17,080 nt of DNA, taken from NCBI GenBank assembly GCA_018711755.1, contig DVHY01000130.1, forward strand, positions 1-17,080, written 5' to 3'. The position numbers and the translations under genes are program-made. Origin of the DNA: Candidatus Limivicinus faecipullorum. GTDB taxonomy: Bacteria; Bacillota; Clostridia; Oscillospirales; Oscillospiraceae. Shown one piece after another: positions 7,158-14,867 of the stretch. The notes below the pieces were generated by a model. The model was not told the origin of the DNA and did not search any database. It saw only the letters and a list, made by a program, of their open reading frames with translations. Position 1 is the stretch's first letter, and the number at the start of each line of letters is the position of its first letter.

Positions 7158-7715
7158 ATGGAGGACGCCGAGATAATAGAACTCTACTGGCAAAGGGAGG
7201 AGCGGGCCATTGAGGAGACGGCCCGGAAGTACGGGGCATACTGCCAGGGTATAGCCTACAATATCCTGGGGGTATACGAGGACGCCGAGGAGTGTGTCAG
7301 CGACGGCTACCAACGCTCTTGGGAGAGCATACCGCCGGAGAGGCCGGGCAGGTTCAGAGCCTGGCTGGGCACGCTGGTGCGGAATATCTCCATAAACCGC
7401 TGGAAAAGGGAGAGGGCGGCCAAGAGAGGCGGGGGATTTTCCCTGCTTCTGGAGGAACTGGGGGATTGCCTCCCAGCTCCGGTGGACACGGAGGAAGCGG
7501 CGGAGCTGCGGGAGCTGGGCAGGCAGATAAACCGCTGGATATCCCGGCTGGGGGAGGATGAGCGCCGGCTCTTCCTGCGCCGTTACTGGTACGGCGACGG
7601 CATCCCCGTCCTGGCGGAGAGCCTGGGCATAAGCCAAAACGGCCTGCGGCAAAGGCTGTTTCGCCTGCGCCGGGGGCTGAGAGCTTTTCTGGAGAAGGAG
7701 GGCTACCACATATGA
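7158..7715 (+). CDS. ECF (sigma-70 family, group 4) RNA polymerase sigma factor, copy 1
   Basis: A two-domain ECF sigma factor of 185 residues. Region 2 spans roughly residues 18-87: YCQGIAYNILGVYEDAEECVSDGYQRSWESIP for core binding and FRAWLGTLVRNISINRWKRERA for the -10 contact. A linker follows. Region 4 spans about 125-182 and includes GIPVLAESLGISQNGLRQRLFRLRRGLRAFL, a helix-turn-helix for the -35. I chose the ATG at 7158 because AGAGGAG lies 7 bases upstream; an ATG at 7131 would overlap the candidate promoter and put the ribosome binding site inside the gene. The stop overlaps the next ATG (ATGA), coupling it to its putative anti-sigma factor. The operon continues to the secreted protein at 8699. 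The signal it answers is unknown. Confidence 0.92.
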   Translation: MEDAEIIELYWQREERAIEETARKYGAYCQGIAYNILGVYEDAEECVSDGYQRSWESIPPERPGRFRAWLGTLVRNISINRWKRERAAKRGGGFSLLLEELGDCLPAPVDTEEAAELRELGRQINRWISRLGEDERRLFLRRYWYGDGIPVLAESLGISQNGLRQRLFRLRRGLRAFLEKEGYHI

Positions 7716-8689
7716 GAGAGGACTTGGGACTGGCGATTTTTGAGAGTTTGGGATATATCGACCCGGAATACATAGAACAGGCGGCCAATAGCCGGGGTGT
7801 AGAGCGCAACATCCCGGGGCGTACTATAAAGCTGTTGCTGATAGCGGCGGCTCTCCTGAGCCTGCTCACCGCCGCGGCCTGTGCCGCCGCCTGGTTCGGC
7901 CTGGGGGCCAGGCTCATATCCTTGGGTGGACAGGGGGAGGCCGGAGCCGGGGAAGGGGAGAGCTACGTGTCCTTGGCGGGGCTCCGGGGCTCCCCGGAGT
8001 TTCTGGCCGCCGGCCAGTGGCTGGAGTTTAAAAACCGCTATGAAGAGAAGATGGCCGGGGAGCGGCTGGCCGAGGGGGAGAGCCCTTACGGCTGGCGGGA
8101 CCTGGAGCGCAGCTTTGCCCGTGAGAACGAATACGACCTGGCCGTCAGCCGCATATATGGCGTATGGGACGAGGTGATGCTAAAGGAGCTGAAAGACATA
8201 GCCGGGGAGTATGGCCTAAGCCTGCATACTCGGGCGGGACGGCCGGACGACGGGGAACTGGAGGGGACGGTGTATGAAAACGGGGCCTATGAATACGGCT
8301 TTATGCTGCCCCTCTATAACGGCTACAGGCAGGCGACAATCTATTATGAGCCCTGGGGGACCCTGCCGGCCCGGAGTCTTCCAATATATGCTCCCGAGGA
8401 ATATGAGCAGTGGGAGTATGAGACGGTTCTGGGGGCCAGGGTGGACATTGCCCTGAGGCGTCAGAGTATAGATGTCCCGGAAAATTATGAGCCAAGCCCC
8501 GGGGAGCTGAGTTGGGACTGCCTCATATTCTGCCGGGGGGAGGAGGCAGACCTTAGCATCAGCTGCAGCTGGAGCGGGGAAGCAAAGCCCCGGGATACTG
8601 CGGAGGATATAGCCGATGCTCTGGATTTTGAAGCTCTGCTGGAGGACGGAAGCATATCCGCCGTAGCCGGGGCAATTAAAGAAAAGTGA
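7712..8689 (+). CDS. Putative membrane-bound anti-sigma factor, copy 1
   Basis: No named family recognised with certainty; the role is inferred from position and topology. It starts inside the stop codon of an ECF sigma gene. It has a short charged N-terminus (about 39 residues, cytoplasmic), one hydrophobic segment at about 40-62 ending WFGL, and an extracellular part of about 260 residues. It lacks the HxxxCxxC zinc anti-sigma motif. The outer part is rich in acidic and aromatic residues, with EYGLSLHTR at 166-174 and YEQWEYET at 231-238. It is a diverged paralogue of the protein at 15358-16518, which shares the TM segment style and both of these blocks in the same order. The 39-residue inner tail is very small for holding a sigma factor, so binding may use a short helix. 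Nine bases separate it from the next gene of the operon. Confidence 0.72.
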   Translation: MREDLGLAIFESLGYIDPEYIEQAANSRGVERNIPGRTIKLLLIAAALLSLLTAAACAAAWFGLGARLISLGGQGEAGAGEGESYVSLAGLRGSPEFLAAGQWLEFKNRYEEKMAGERLAEGESPYGWRDLERSFARENEYDLAVSRIYGVWDEVMLKELKDIAGEYGLSLHTRAGRPDDGELEGTVYENGAYEYGFMLPLYNGYRQATIYYEPWGTLPARSLPIYAPEEYEQWEYETVLGARVDIALRRQSIDVPENYEPSPGELSWDCLIFCRGEEADLSISCSWSGEAKPRDTAEDIADALDFEALLEDGSISAVAGAIKEK

Positions 8690-8698
8690 GGCAGGAAA

Positions 8699-10243
8699 AT
8701 GAAAAAGGCTTTTTTGATATTTGGGGCGGCGCTGCTTCTGGCTTTTTCCGAAGCCTCCTGCCTTGAGGCGGGGGAGACTGTGGAAGTTAGCTGCCCCGGC
8801 CCTTCCGCCACGGCTGCATTTGATGAAGCTCAGGTAAAGACAGCCGCACCATACACGGCCATAGAAGCTGCCGGGGAGAGTGCTGCCCTGGAATTTGAAA
8901 ACCATGAAGAAAACATTACTTTCCGCTTTGATACCGTGGATATTGATGAGATACCCGAGACTATGCCGGTGCTGAAGCTGCGGCCGAAGGCCATAGATTC
9001 CGGCTGGGCCAGAACCATGGCTGAGGCCATATTCGGAGACAACACCCTCTATGAATACTCAGAAGAGCTGAACCGGGCTGAAATAGGGGAGAAGATAGCC
9101 GAATATGAAGATGCTCTCCGGGAAGAGGCCATAAAAGAGGCTCTGAGGGAAGAGGCAAGCCCGGAGGAAATAGCCGCGTACACCAGCGCCCTTGAGGAGC
9201 AATTGGATTTCTACAGCAGGGCTTATGAATATGCCCGGGATGAGGTGGAACCGGTGGAATGTCTGTGGACCTTCTGGCCCTCCACCCACTATGCCCAAAG
9301 CAGCTGGGATTATTCCGGAGGAGACACAGGCTATACGGACCGGCTGCCCTATGGGGCCACTGTAGAGCTGAAGGCCCGGGTCACAATGGAGGGGCTGCCC
9401 TATCTATTCAGTGTGAACAACAGGGAAGCGGAGGATTTCAGAAACCACAGCGTGTACGCTCTGCTGATGCCGCCGATGCTCCCGGGAACGCCGGATTATA
9501 CGCCCTGGATGGTGGAGAGCGGGGTGTACAGCGACCAGGAACCCGGAGCGGATGAGCTGGAGGCCGTGGAGGAAAAGGCCCGGGAGATGATAGAGGCCAT
9601 GGATATAGGGGACTGGGAACTGGAGGCCCGGGTGGAGCCCAGGAGCTATGCCTATTTACCCCAGGAGGGGATGGGGTACGGCATAATGCCCGAGGACTTG
9701 TACACCAGCTACGACATAGTTGTGGACTGCCGGCGGGTTTATGAGGGGGTGACTGTGACGAAGCATCCCATGCTCATGGATATGCGAAGCACCCGGCCGG
9801 GGGCCTCAAACTACTATTTTGAGGAACTGGAACTGCGCTACTGTGCCGACGGGCGCTTGCAAAACCTGAATTACTGGTCTCCCCATGAACTGCTGGAGAG
9901 TAGGTACAGCGGTGTTGTAAAGCTGGACATAGGGGACATTGAAAGCATATTGACGGACTGGACGGCAGAGAACATCATAAGCCGGGGCCTCCTGAGTCCG
10001 GGAGCGGAGCCGATAAATGCGGAGGTGGAGATATTCTCCATAGAGCTGGGGCTGAGCCGGATAAAGCTGGACGACACGTACTTCCTTCTTATCCCAACGC
10101 TGACTCTCCCGGGAAGGTATACTGTGGAATACAGTCTGGGCGGAGAGCCAGGGAGCGATGCCAGAGGCTCCGAAGCCTCGCCTGTGGACATCCTGGTAAT
10201 TGACCTGCGTGACGGCTCGGTAATAGAGCTGAGTAATCCATAA
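8699..10243 (+). CDS. Secreted or lipid-anchored protein of unknown function (resembles DUF6034)
   Basis: A 514-residue exported protein. The first 21 residues are a signal sequence (Lys-Lys, then a hydrophobic run) ending FSEASC. Cys21 could be a lipid anchor, but Glu at -3 makes the lipobox poor. After a low-complexity stretch comes FRFDTVDIDEIPETMPVLKLRP, then a Glu-rich helical section at about 118-182 that may be a coiled coil. The rest is mixed, beta-rich and aromatic (LWTFWPSTHYAQ, RVYEGVTVTKHPML), and ends near VDILVIDLRDGSVIEL. The layout recalls the clostridial DUF6034 proteins; this is from memory and was not searched. The gene is third in the sigma/anti-sigma operon, nine bases after it, with a GAGG-type ribosome binding site. 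It may therefore be a target or an extracellular partner of the pair. No catalytic motif was found. Confidence 0.75.
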   Translation: MKKAFLIFGAALLLAFSEASCLEAGETVEVSCPGPSATAAFDEAQVKTAAPYTAIEAAGESAALEFENHEENITFRFDTVDIDEIPETMPVLKLRPKAIDSGWARTMAEAIFGDNTLYEYSEELNRAEIGEKIAEYEDALREEAIKEALREEASPEEIAAYTSALEEQLDFYSRAYEYARDEVEPVECLWTFWPSTHYAQSSWDYSGGDTGYTDRLPYGATVELKARVTMEGLPYLFSVNNREAEDFRNHSVYALLMPPMLPGTPDYTPWMVESGVYSDQEPGADELEAVEEKAREMIEAMDIGDWELEARVEPRSYAYLPQEGMGYGIMPEDLYTSYDIVVDCRRVYEGVTVTKHPMLMDMRSTRPGASNYYFEELELRYCADGRLQNLNYWSPHELLESRYSGVVKLDIGDIESILTDWTAENIISRGLLSPGAEPINAEVEIFSIELGLSRIKLDDTYFLLIPTLTLPGRYTVEYSLGGEPGSDARGSEASPVDILVIDLRDGSVIELSNP

Positions 10244-10256
10244 TAATAAACAGACA

Positions 10257-10292
10257 TGCCCCGGCCTCCTGGCCGGGGCAAAGCTGTTTTTA
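10257..10292. terminator. Bidirectional intrinsic terminator between the secreted protein and lipoprotein 1
   Basis: TGCCCCGGCC (10257-10266), a TCCT loop, and GGCCGGGGCA (10271-10280) form a perfect 10-bp stem. On the plus strand a T-run follows at 10287-10291. On the minus strand the tail is TGTCTGTTTATTATTA. The minus-strand gene's stop codon at 10290 lies within this T-run. Confidence 0.83.
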
Positions 10293-12419
10293 TCCGTATT
10301 GTTCAGAAAGGTATATGCTCGCTCTGGACTGTATCCGCTCCGCCGACTCCGCTGCCGCAGCGGTACCGGAATAGAAGGCTTCAATCTCAAAGAGCACGAT
10401 GTCCAGGAGTGCTTGATCCGGCTGGACAAAGCCGTCTATGCTGTGGGAGAGATCTATGAGCTTTTCCCTGGTTATGCCGTCGGCGGGCCTGCCGCTTATC
10501 TCTATGGGGACATCCTGATAAGAAGTGTATAACTTCATTTTTCCGTCCTGATAATGTTCGCTCAGTTCCTCTATTCTGGCTTTAAGGGCGGCGTCCACGG
10601 CGGGGAAGCTCGGAGAGAGCTGCCTGTCGGTCTGCACAGTTTCGCTGAGAAGAAAAGAGAAAAAGTCCCAGACCTGCTCCTTGTTCTTGCTGTCGGAGGC
10701 CATGCCCAGCCGCAGCGCAGGGGCTATGACGGCGCCGCTGCCCTCAGCCGTGGGAAAGCCCACGAAGCGGGCGTCGCCGCTGAATATAGTGTCCAGATAT
10801 GCCATGGCGCCCACCGGGTCGCTGCCCATACCGGTGAGAGCCAGCATACAGCCGCCGGCATAAAGTTCGCCAAAGAGATTCTCCTTATCGTCCGGCGGAC
10901 TCTCCGGCAATGAGGCGGACAGCTCCAGCATCTTCACAAAGTCCTCCCCGGTGAAAGCGCAGCTGGCCCGGTCATAATCTACAAGATTCCTCTCAAATAC
11001 CAGATACCATTGGAGAAACTCAGACCGGGTCATGCCGGAACCCAGAAGCGCAGGCAGACCGTAGGTCTCCGCCAGCCGATAGAATTCTTTCAGGCTCAAA
11101 TCCCCGGAGCTGCCCACTACCGATGCATCTCCCCAGAGGGTGTAAATGTCGTAGGCGGGCGTCAGCTCGTATAGGCCGCCATTGTATTCAAGCAGCCGGA
11201 GCAGGCTTTCGTTCAGACCGAGATTTTCTTCGCCCTCAAGGAAAGGTCTCAGGTCCTGAAGCAGGCCCTTGGAGGAATAGAAATTAGGGTAGAAGTCGGA
11301 GAGCTCCATAATGTCCGGCCCCTTGCCGGAGAGTATGTCCAGGTTCAGCCGGGTCAGGCCCTGGTCCGGGGCATCTGCGCTGTCATAGACCGAGTAGTCC
11401 AGTATATCTATCTTGCAGTATGGGCTGCGGTCGTTGAAAGCGGATACCAGCCGGGAGAGCTGAAGGGACTGGTCATAAGTGGCCAGGGTAAGTATTTTCA
11501 TCTCCTGCCCGTCCCAGGGGCTCCACTTGTTCAGCAGCCCACGGGAATTGTTGTATATGCAGTCCTCAGATACAGGGAGGAAAGCGCTGCCGTACATCTG
11601 GCTAAGCCCGGTATTTACCAGGGCCTGCCGCTCTCCGGTCCTGTAATCCAGGCGGAAGATTATGCCCGTGTCACGGGCATAGATATAGTTGCCGTCGCCG
11701 GAGTAGAAATCCAGATAGCTCTCGGGGAAGGAGTATTTGGCCTCTATCCTGAGCTCCTCATCCATTACCCAGACATCCGTGCCTCTCTCTCCGGATATGA
11801 GCGCCAGGGCTTCATCGCTGCCGCTGCCAACCACATCCACATAATTCTGGAGCAGGCGGGAGCCGCAGTCGAACTCACGGATTAAAGCTCCCTCCCCGTC
11901 CAGAGCTATTATATGGCCGATAGTGTTCAGCAGATATCCGCCCTGAGTCATGAACAGGGCGGAAGGGAGTTCATCCTCCAAAGCCCGACAGTCTGGTATA
12001 TCCAGCTTTTCCAGGGAATCGTCGGGCTTCACCAGATATATGGAATAGCTGCCGTCCGCTTCGGTGTTCAGGATGCAGACCTGGAAGTCCGGGCCGGAGT
12101 CCATAGAGACTATGGACAGCCTCTCCGGCGCATCCAGCTCATAGACGGCCTGGGAATCCATATCGAACCTGTATAGCCTGTCTCCGCCCTCGGCTGCTTC
12201 GCCCAGGATGAGACTGTCGCCGGCAAAAGCCAGATAACTGACGCTGGGGTTCCCCGGCAGGTCCAGAGTCTGAGATTGGAAAATGCCCTTGCCGCCGCCT
12301 ATGTAGCTGATGTCCTCCTCTGAGGCTGTGTTGCCGGCAGTGCTGCTGCTTCCGGTAGTGCAGGCCGTAAGTATAAAAAGCAGAGCCAGGGCCAGAACCA
12401 GGGACAGCATCCTTTTCAT
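10290..12419 (-). CDS. Lipoprotein with propeller-like N-terminus and ABC-type solute-binding domain, copy 1
   Basis: A 709-residue lipoprotein. Signal peptide and lipobox LTAC place the anchored Cys at residue 20. Residues about 40-305 are made of short repeated beta-hairpin units (LYRFDMDSQAVYELD, IIALDGEGALIREFD, IIFRLDYRTGERQAL), as in beta-propellers. From about 306 the sequence turns into an extracellular solute-binding domain of the sugar-binding type: EMKILTLATYDQSLQLSRLVSAFNDRSP, then DYSVY at 341-345, DILSGKGPDIMELS at 361-374, and GLLQDLRPFL at 385-394. It ends ESAERIQSRASIYLSEQYG. It is paralogous to the 710-residue protein at 12613-14745. There is no ABC permease or ATPase near it, so it may sense or trap a ligand rather than feed an importer (inference). 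Ribosome binding site AAGGGAGG. It lies between the two sigma/anti-sigma pairs. Confidence 0.87.
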   Translation of the reverse strand: MKRMLSLVLALALLFILTACTTGSSSTAGNTASEEDISYIGGGKGIFQSQTLDLPGNPSVSYLAFAGDSLILGEAAEGGDRLYRFDMDSQAVYELDAPERLSIVSMDSGPDFQVCILNTEADGSYSIYLVKPDDSLEKLDIPDCRALEDELPSALFMTQGGYLLNTIGHIIALDGEGALIREFDCGSRLLQNYVDVVGSGSDEALALISGERGTDVWVMDEELRIEAKYSFPESYLDFYSGDGNYIYARDTGIIFRLDYRTGERQALVNTGLSQMYGSAFLPVSEDCIYNNSRGLLNKWSPWDGQEMKILTLATYDQSLQLSRLVSAFNDRSPYCKIDILDYSVYDSADAPDQGLTRLNLDILSGKGPDIMELSDFYPNFYSSKGLLQDLRPFLEGEENLGLNESLLRLLEYNGGLYELTPAYDIYTLWGDASVVGSSGDLSLKEFYRLAETYGLPALLGSGMTRSEFLQWYLVFERNLVDYDRASCAFTGEDFVKMLELSASLPESPPDDKENLFGELYAGGCMLALTGMGSDPVGAMAYLDTIFSGDARFVGFPTAEGSGAVIAPALRLGMASDSKNKEQVWDFFSFLLSETVQTDRQLSPSFPAVDAALKARIEELSEHYQDGKMKLYTSYQDVPIEISGRPADGITREKLIDLSHSIDGFVQPDQALLDIVLFEIEAFYSGTAAAAESAERIQSRASIYLSEQYG

Positions 12420-12482
12420 GTTTGGGCCTCCCTTTTAAAAATTCTCCGGGTGAGTTTTTATGCTGTTTTTCCGTTTATATTT

Positions 12483-12522
12483 TCGACGCTTTAAGTTTAA
12501 ATTAAGTTCCCGAAGGCGTCAA
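12483..12522 (-). promoter_or_regulatory. Promoter region of lipoprotein 1: ECF-like and sigma-A-like candidates overlapping
   Basis: On the minus strand GGAACT (12505-12510) is followed by 16 bases and CGTCGA (12483-12488), a good match to the general ECF pattern (GGAAC, then CGTC). Overlapping it is a sigma-A-like pair, TTGACG (12517-12522), 17 bases, TAAACT (12494-12499). Either could serve; if the first is used, the lipoprotein could be a target of one of the flanking ECF sigma factors. Confidence 0.45.
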
Positions 12523-12549
12523 GGAGAGAAATGTTATCAAATTATGTAA

Positions 12550-12585
12550 ACCGGGGCGCCGACGCTTAAAAGCCGGCGCCCCGGT
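12550..12585 (-). terminator. Hairpin terminator after lipoprotein 2
   Basis: A perfect 12-bp GC-rich stem, ACCGGGGCGCCG (12550-12561) with CGGCGCCCCGGT (12574-12585). The loop itself contains GCTT/AAGC. On the minus strand it is followed by TTTACATAATTT, a weak U tail. It sits just beyond the stop of the upstream lipoprotein gene and before the promoter of the next, so a terminator is the simplest reading. Confidence 0.65.
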
Positions 12586-12612
12586 TTCTGTACCTGTTGG
12601 CGCAGAATCATC

Positions 12613-14745
12613 TCAGCCCTGCTCGGCCATGTACAGGCTGACCCTGGACTGTATCTGATCCGCTGTCTCCTCCAGACTCTTGTCACCGGCAAAGTAGGCC
12701 AGGGACTGGGAGTAGACTATCTGCCATATCTCCGGGTCGTGGCGCATAACGGTGCTGCAGTTCATGGCAATGTCCCTGAGCTTTTCCATGGCCTCCAGGC
12801 CCTGGGGGTTGTACTGCTGTACCTCCGGTCCAAAGCCGGTCCAGGTCTCCTCCACCCGTTGGGCCAGAGCATCCTTCCGGGGCGAGAGGTAGAATCTGGA
12901 GCCGTATTCCCGAGTGAGGAACTGACGGAGGAACTGCCAGCACAGTTCCTTGTTCTGGGAATAGGCGGATATGCCATAGCAGCAGTTGGGATAAATGGCG
13001 CTGCCCAGCTCCGGCAGGCCGGGGAAGCAGTAGTCCTCCCCATAGGCCAGGGGCGCTGTGGAGGCCATCCAAAGGTCATTGGTGATAACGTAGTATAAAA
13101 GTCCCCTGCTCATGCTCACGCTCTTGTAGAGGGTAGGGGAGGGCAGGTCCTCCTTCTCTTCCGGCATGGCCTTCATGGTCTCCAGAAGACTGCGGAAATA
13201 GTCGGAGTCAAAATAACATTCCCCCTTGCTCCAGTCCACCAGCTTGCTGCCGGAGGCGTCCAGTATGTTGCCCAGCAGCCATATCCGGCCTCGGTGCTTG
13301 TCGAACACCGAGTCGAAGTCCTCACTGTTGGCGGCCATGAAGTTCAGGTCATCGTAAGTGAGCCGGGTAGTATCCCCCAGCGCCCGGGAGGAGGCGAAGG
13401 TGGTCACCAGGGAGAAGGAGGGCACCAGCTCGTAAAGGCCCCCGTCTATCTCCATAGCGGACATTACGCCGGGGATGAAGTCCTCCCTGGAGAGCTCCGG
13501 GTCGCTGTCGATGTAGGGGTACAGGTCCTCCAGCAGCCCCCGCCGGGCGAACTGGGCGGAGGAGGGGATCGTGTCTATGGAGGAGAGGGAAAAGTCATAG
13601 ATGTCCGGGATGTCTCCGGCCACCATATCCGCCAGTAGCTTGGCCGACGACAGGCTGCTGTCCTGGGCGCCGTATACCGAGTAGTCCACCACCTCTATGG
13701 GGCAGCCGGGGTTTTGAATGTTCCAGTCCCGTATGGCCCCCTGGATGATGGGGTCCAGCCCTCCCGGGTCGGTGGTGGCAAAACGTATCACCGAGCCGGT
13801 GGCTCCGGCCTCCCCGGGTACCAGGAGCAGGGGAGCGCAGGGCCTGTTGGCGGAGAGCCGTCCAGTACACACCAGACCCGCCCCCGTCTCCGCCACGCCG
13901 CCCCGGAGTATGCCAAGACTGCTCCAGGAGAAGAGCTTGCTGAGCTCCCCGGTGTCAAAGCCGTAGCAGTACAATGCGCTGCCGCTGTCCAGAAATATTT
14001 TCCCATCCAGGCCGCCGCTGAGGGCGATGAAGGAAAGGTTAAAATCGGCGGAGGCGAGGAGCTCCAGCTTCTCCGGGGAGTAGAGCTCCAGTGTGTAGGC
14101 GTCCCCCTTGGCATAGGCCAGCAGCAGCTCCCCGCCGCTGCTGCGGGAGAGGAGAGCTCCCGGCCCAAGCTCCAGGGAGGGGCCGGGCTTGAGACTGTCC
14201 CCCACTTCCAGGGAAATAAGCATATCCTGGCCCAGAATGAACAGCCTGCCCCCGGCGTATTCCAGCTCACGGGGAGCCAGGGCTTCCGCCGTATCCAGAG
14301 CGTCCAGGGCCCAGGTCCCGGTCAGATTGCCGTCTCCGTCCAGGCGCAGTATCTCATATCCGTCCTCCTGGGCGGCCGGGGCAGCCAGAAGGAACAGCTC
14401 CCCCTCCGGGGAGAGGCTCAGGTCGAAAAGAATGTACTCCGCCGAGGAATACAACTCCGGGCCGCCGCCTGTCTCCGGCTCATAGCGGCACACATGGTAG
14501 CCCCTGCTGTCGGAGCCTATGTAAAAGACTTTATCGCCCCAGGCGGTCAGGTTGTGGCTCAGCCAGAGCCCGCCTTCTGTCGGCTCCTCTTTCAGCCGGT
14601 AGCTGGGCGGCACTATTTTCTCCGACAGCTCCGCCGCATCCGTCACCTGGGAATCGTAGCCGAGAGCTGAGCCGCCCTTGGAGCAGGCGGCCAGAGAAAG
14701 GCTCAGGGCCAGCAGCGCCAGGAGGCGGAACGATTTCTTTTTCAT
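12613..14745 (-). CDS. Lipoprotein with propeller-like N-terminus and ABC-type solute-binding domain, copy 2
   Basis: A 710-residue lipoprotein, Lys-rich signal peptide, lipobox LAAC with Cys21. Residues about 60-315 form propeller-like beta units (VFYIGSDSRGYHVCRYEPETGG, YEILRLDGDGNLTGTW, ALYCYGFDTGELSKLF). From about 318 there is a solute-binding domain: GSVIRFATTDPGGLDPIIQGAIRDWNIQNPGCPIEVVDYSVY, with DYSVY at 354-358, then AGDIPDIYDF at 376-385, and GLLEDLYPYI at 403-412. The C-terminus, ETADQIQSRVSLYMAEQG, matches that of copy 1. The shared order and near-equal length show duplication of the whole two-domain gene, with strong divergence in the propeller part. It is divergent from sigma factor 2 across 122 bases, so the two may be co-controlled. 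Ribosome binding site AAGGGGGA, 7 bases before the ATG. No transporter partners nearby; ligand unknown. Confidence 0.87.
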   Translation of the reverse strand: MKKKSFRLLALLALSLSLAACSKGGSALGYDSQVTDAAELSEKIVPPSYRLKEEPTEGGLWLSHNLTAWGDKVFYIGSDSRGYHVCRYEPETGGGPELYSSAEYILFDLSLSPEGELFLLAAPAAQEDGYEILRLDGDGNLTGTWALDALDTAEALAPRELEYAGGRLFILGQDMLISLEVGDSLKPGPSLELGPGALLSRSSGGELLLAYAKGDAYTLELYSPEKLELLASADFNLSFIALSGGLDGKIFLDSGSALYCYGFDTGELSKLFSWSSLGILRGGVAETGAGLVCTGRLSANRPCAPLLLVPGEAGATGSVIRFATTDPGGLDPIIQGAIRDWNIQNPGCPIEVVDYSVYGAQDSSLSSAKLLADMVAGDIPDIYDFSLSSIDTIPSSAQFARRGLLEDLYPYIDSDPELSREDFIPGVMSAMEIDGGLYELVPSFSLVTTFASSRALGDTTRLTYDDLNFMAANSEDFDSVFDKHRGRIWLLGNILDASGSKLVDWSKGECYFDSDYFRSLLETMKAMPEEKEDLPSPTLYKSVSMSRGLLYYVITNDLWMASTAPLAYGEDYCFPGLPELGSAIYPNCCYGISAYSQNKELCWQFLRQFLTREYGSRFYLSPRKDALAQRVEETWTGFGPEVQQYNPQGLEAMEKLRDIAMNCSTVMRHDPEIWQIVYSQSLAYFAGDKSLEETADQIQSRVSLYMAEQG

Positions 14746-14776
14746 GGGTCTATCCCCCTTTTGAAAAGTATCTTCT

Positions 14777-14842
14777 GAACATATATTCCTTCAAACGGCG
14801 CAAAAGGGGACATATTTACAAAATTTATTTATGTGTTATCAT
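14777..14842. promoter_or_regulatory. Divergent control region of lipoprotein 2 and sigma factor 2
   Basis: For sigma factor 2, TTTACA (14815-14820), 16 bases and TATCAT (14837-14842) make a reasonable sigma-A promoter just ahead of the gene's ribosome binding site. A near-palindrome GAACATATATTC (14777-14788, one mismatched pair) lies on the lipoprotein side and could be an operator. No convincing promoter for the lipoprotein could be fixed; TTGAAG/GATACT on the minus strand (14789-14794, 14767-14772) would start transcription at its ribosome binding site. Confidence 0.45.
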
Positions 14843-14867
14843 CTTCATATAAGAAAGGGGTGAGGGC

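Noticed and set aside
13714..14670. Plus-strand open frame of 318 codons opposite lipoprotein 2
   Set aside because: Antisense shadow of a gene with a signal peptide, lipobox and known domain; the translation is Gly/Gln-rich and has no recognisable motif.
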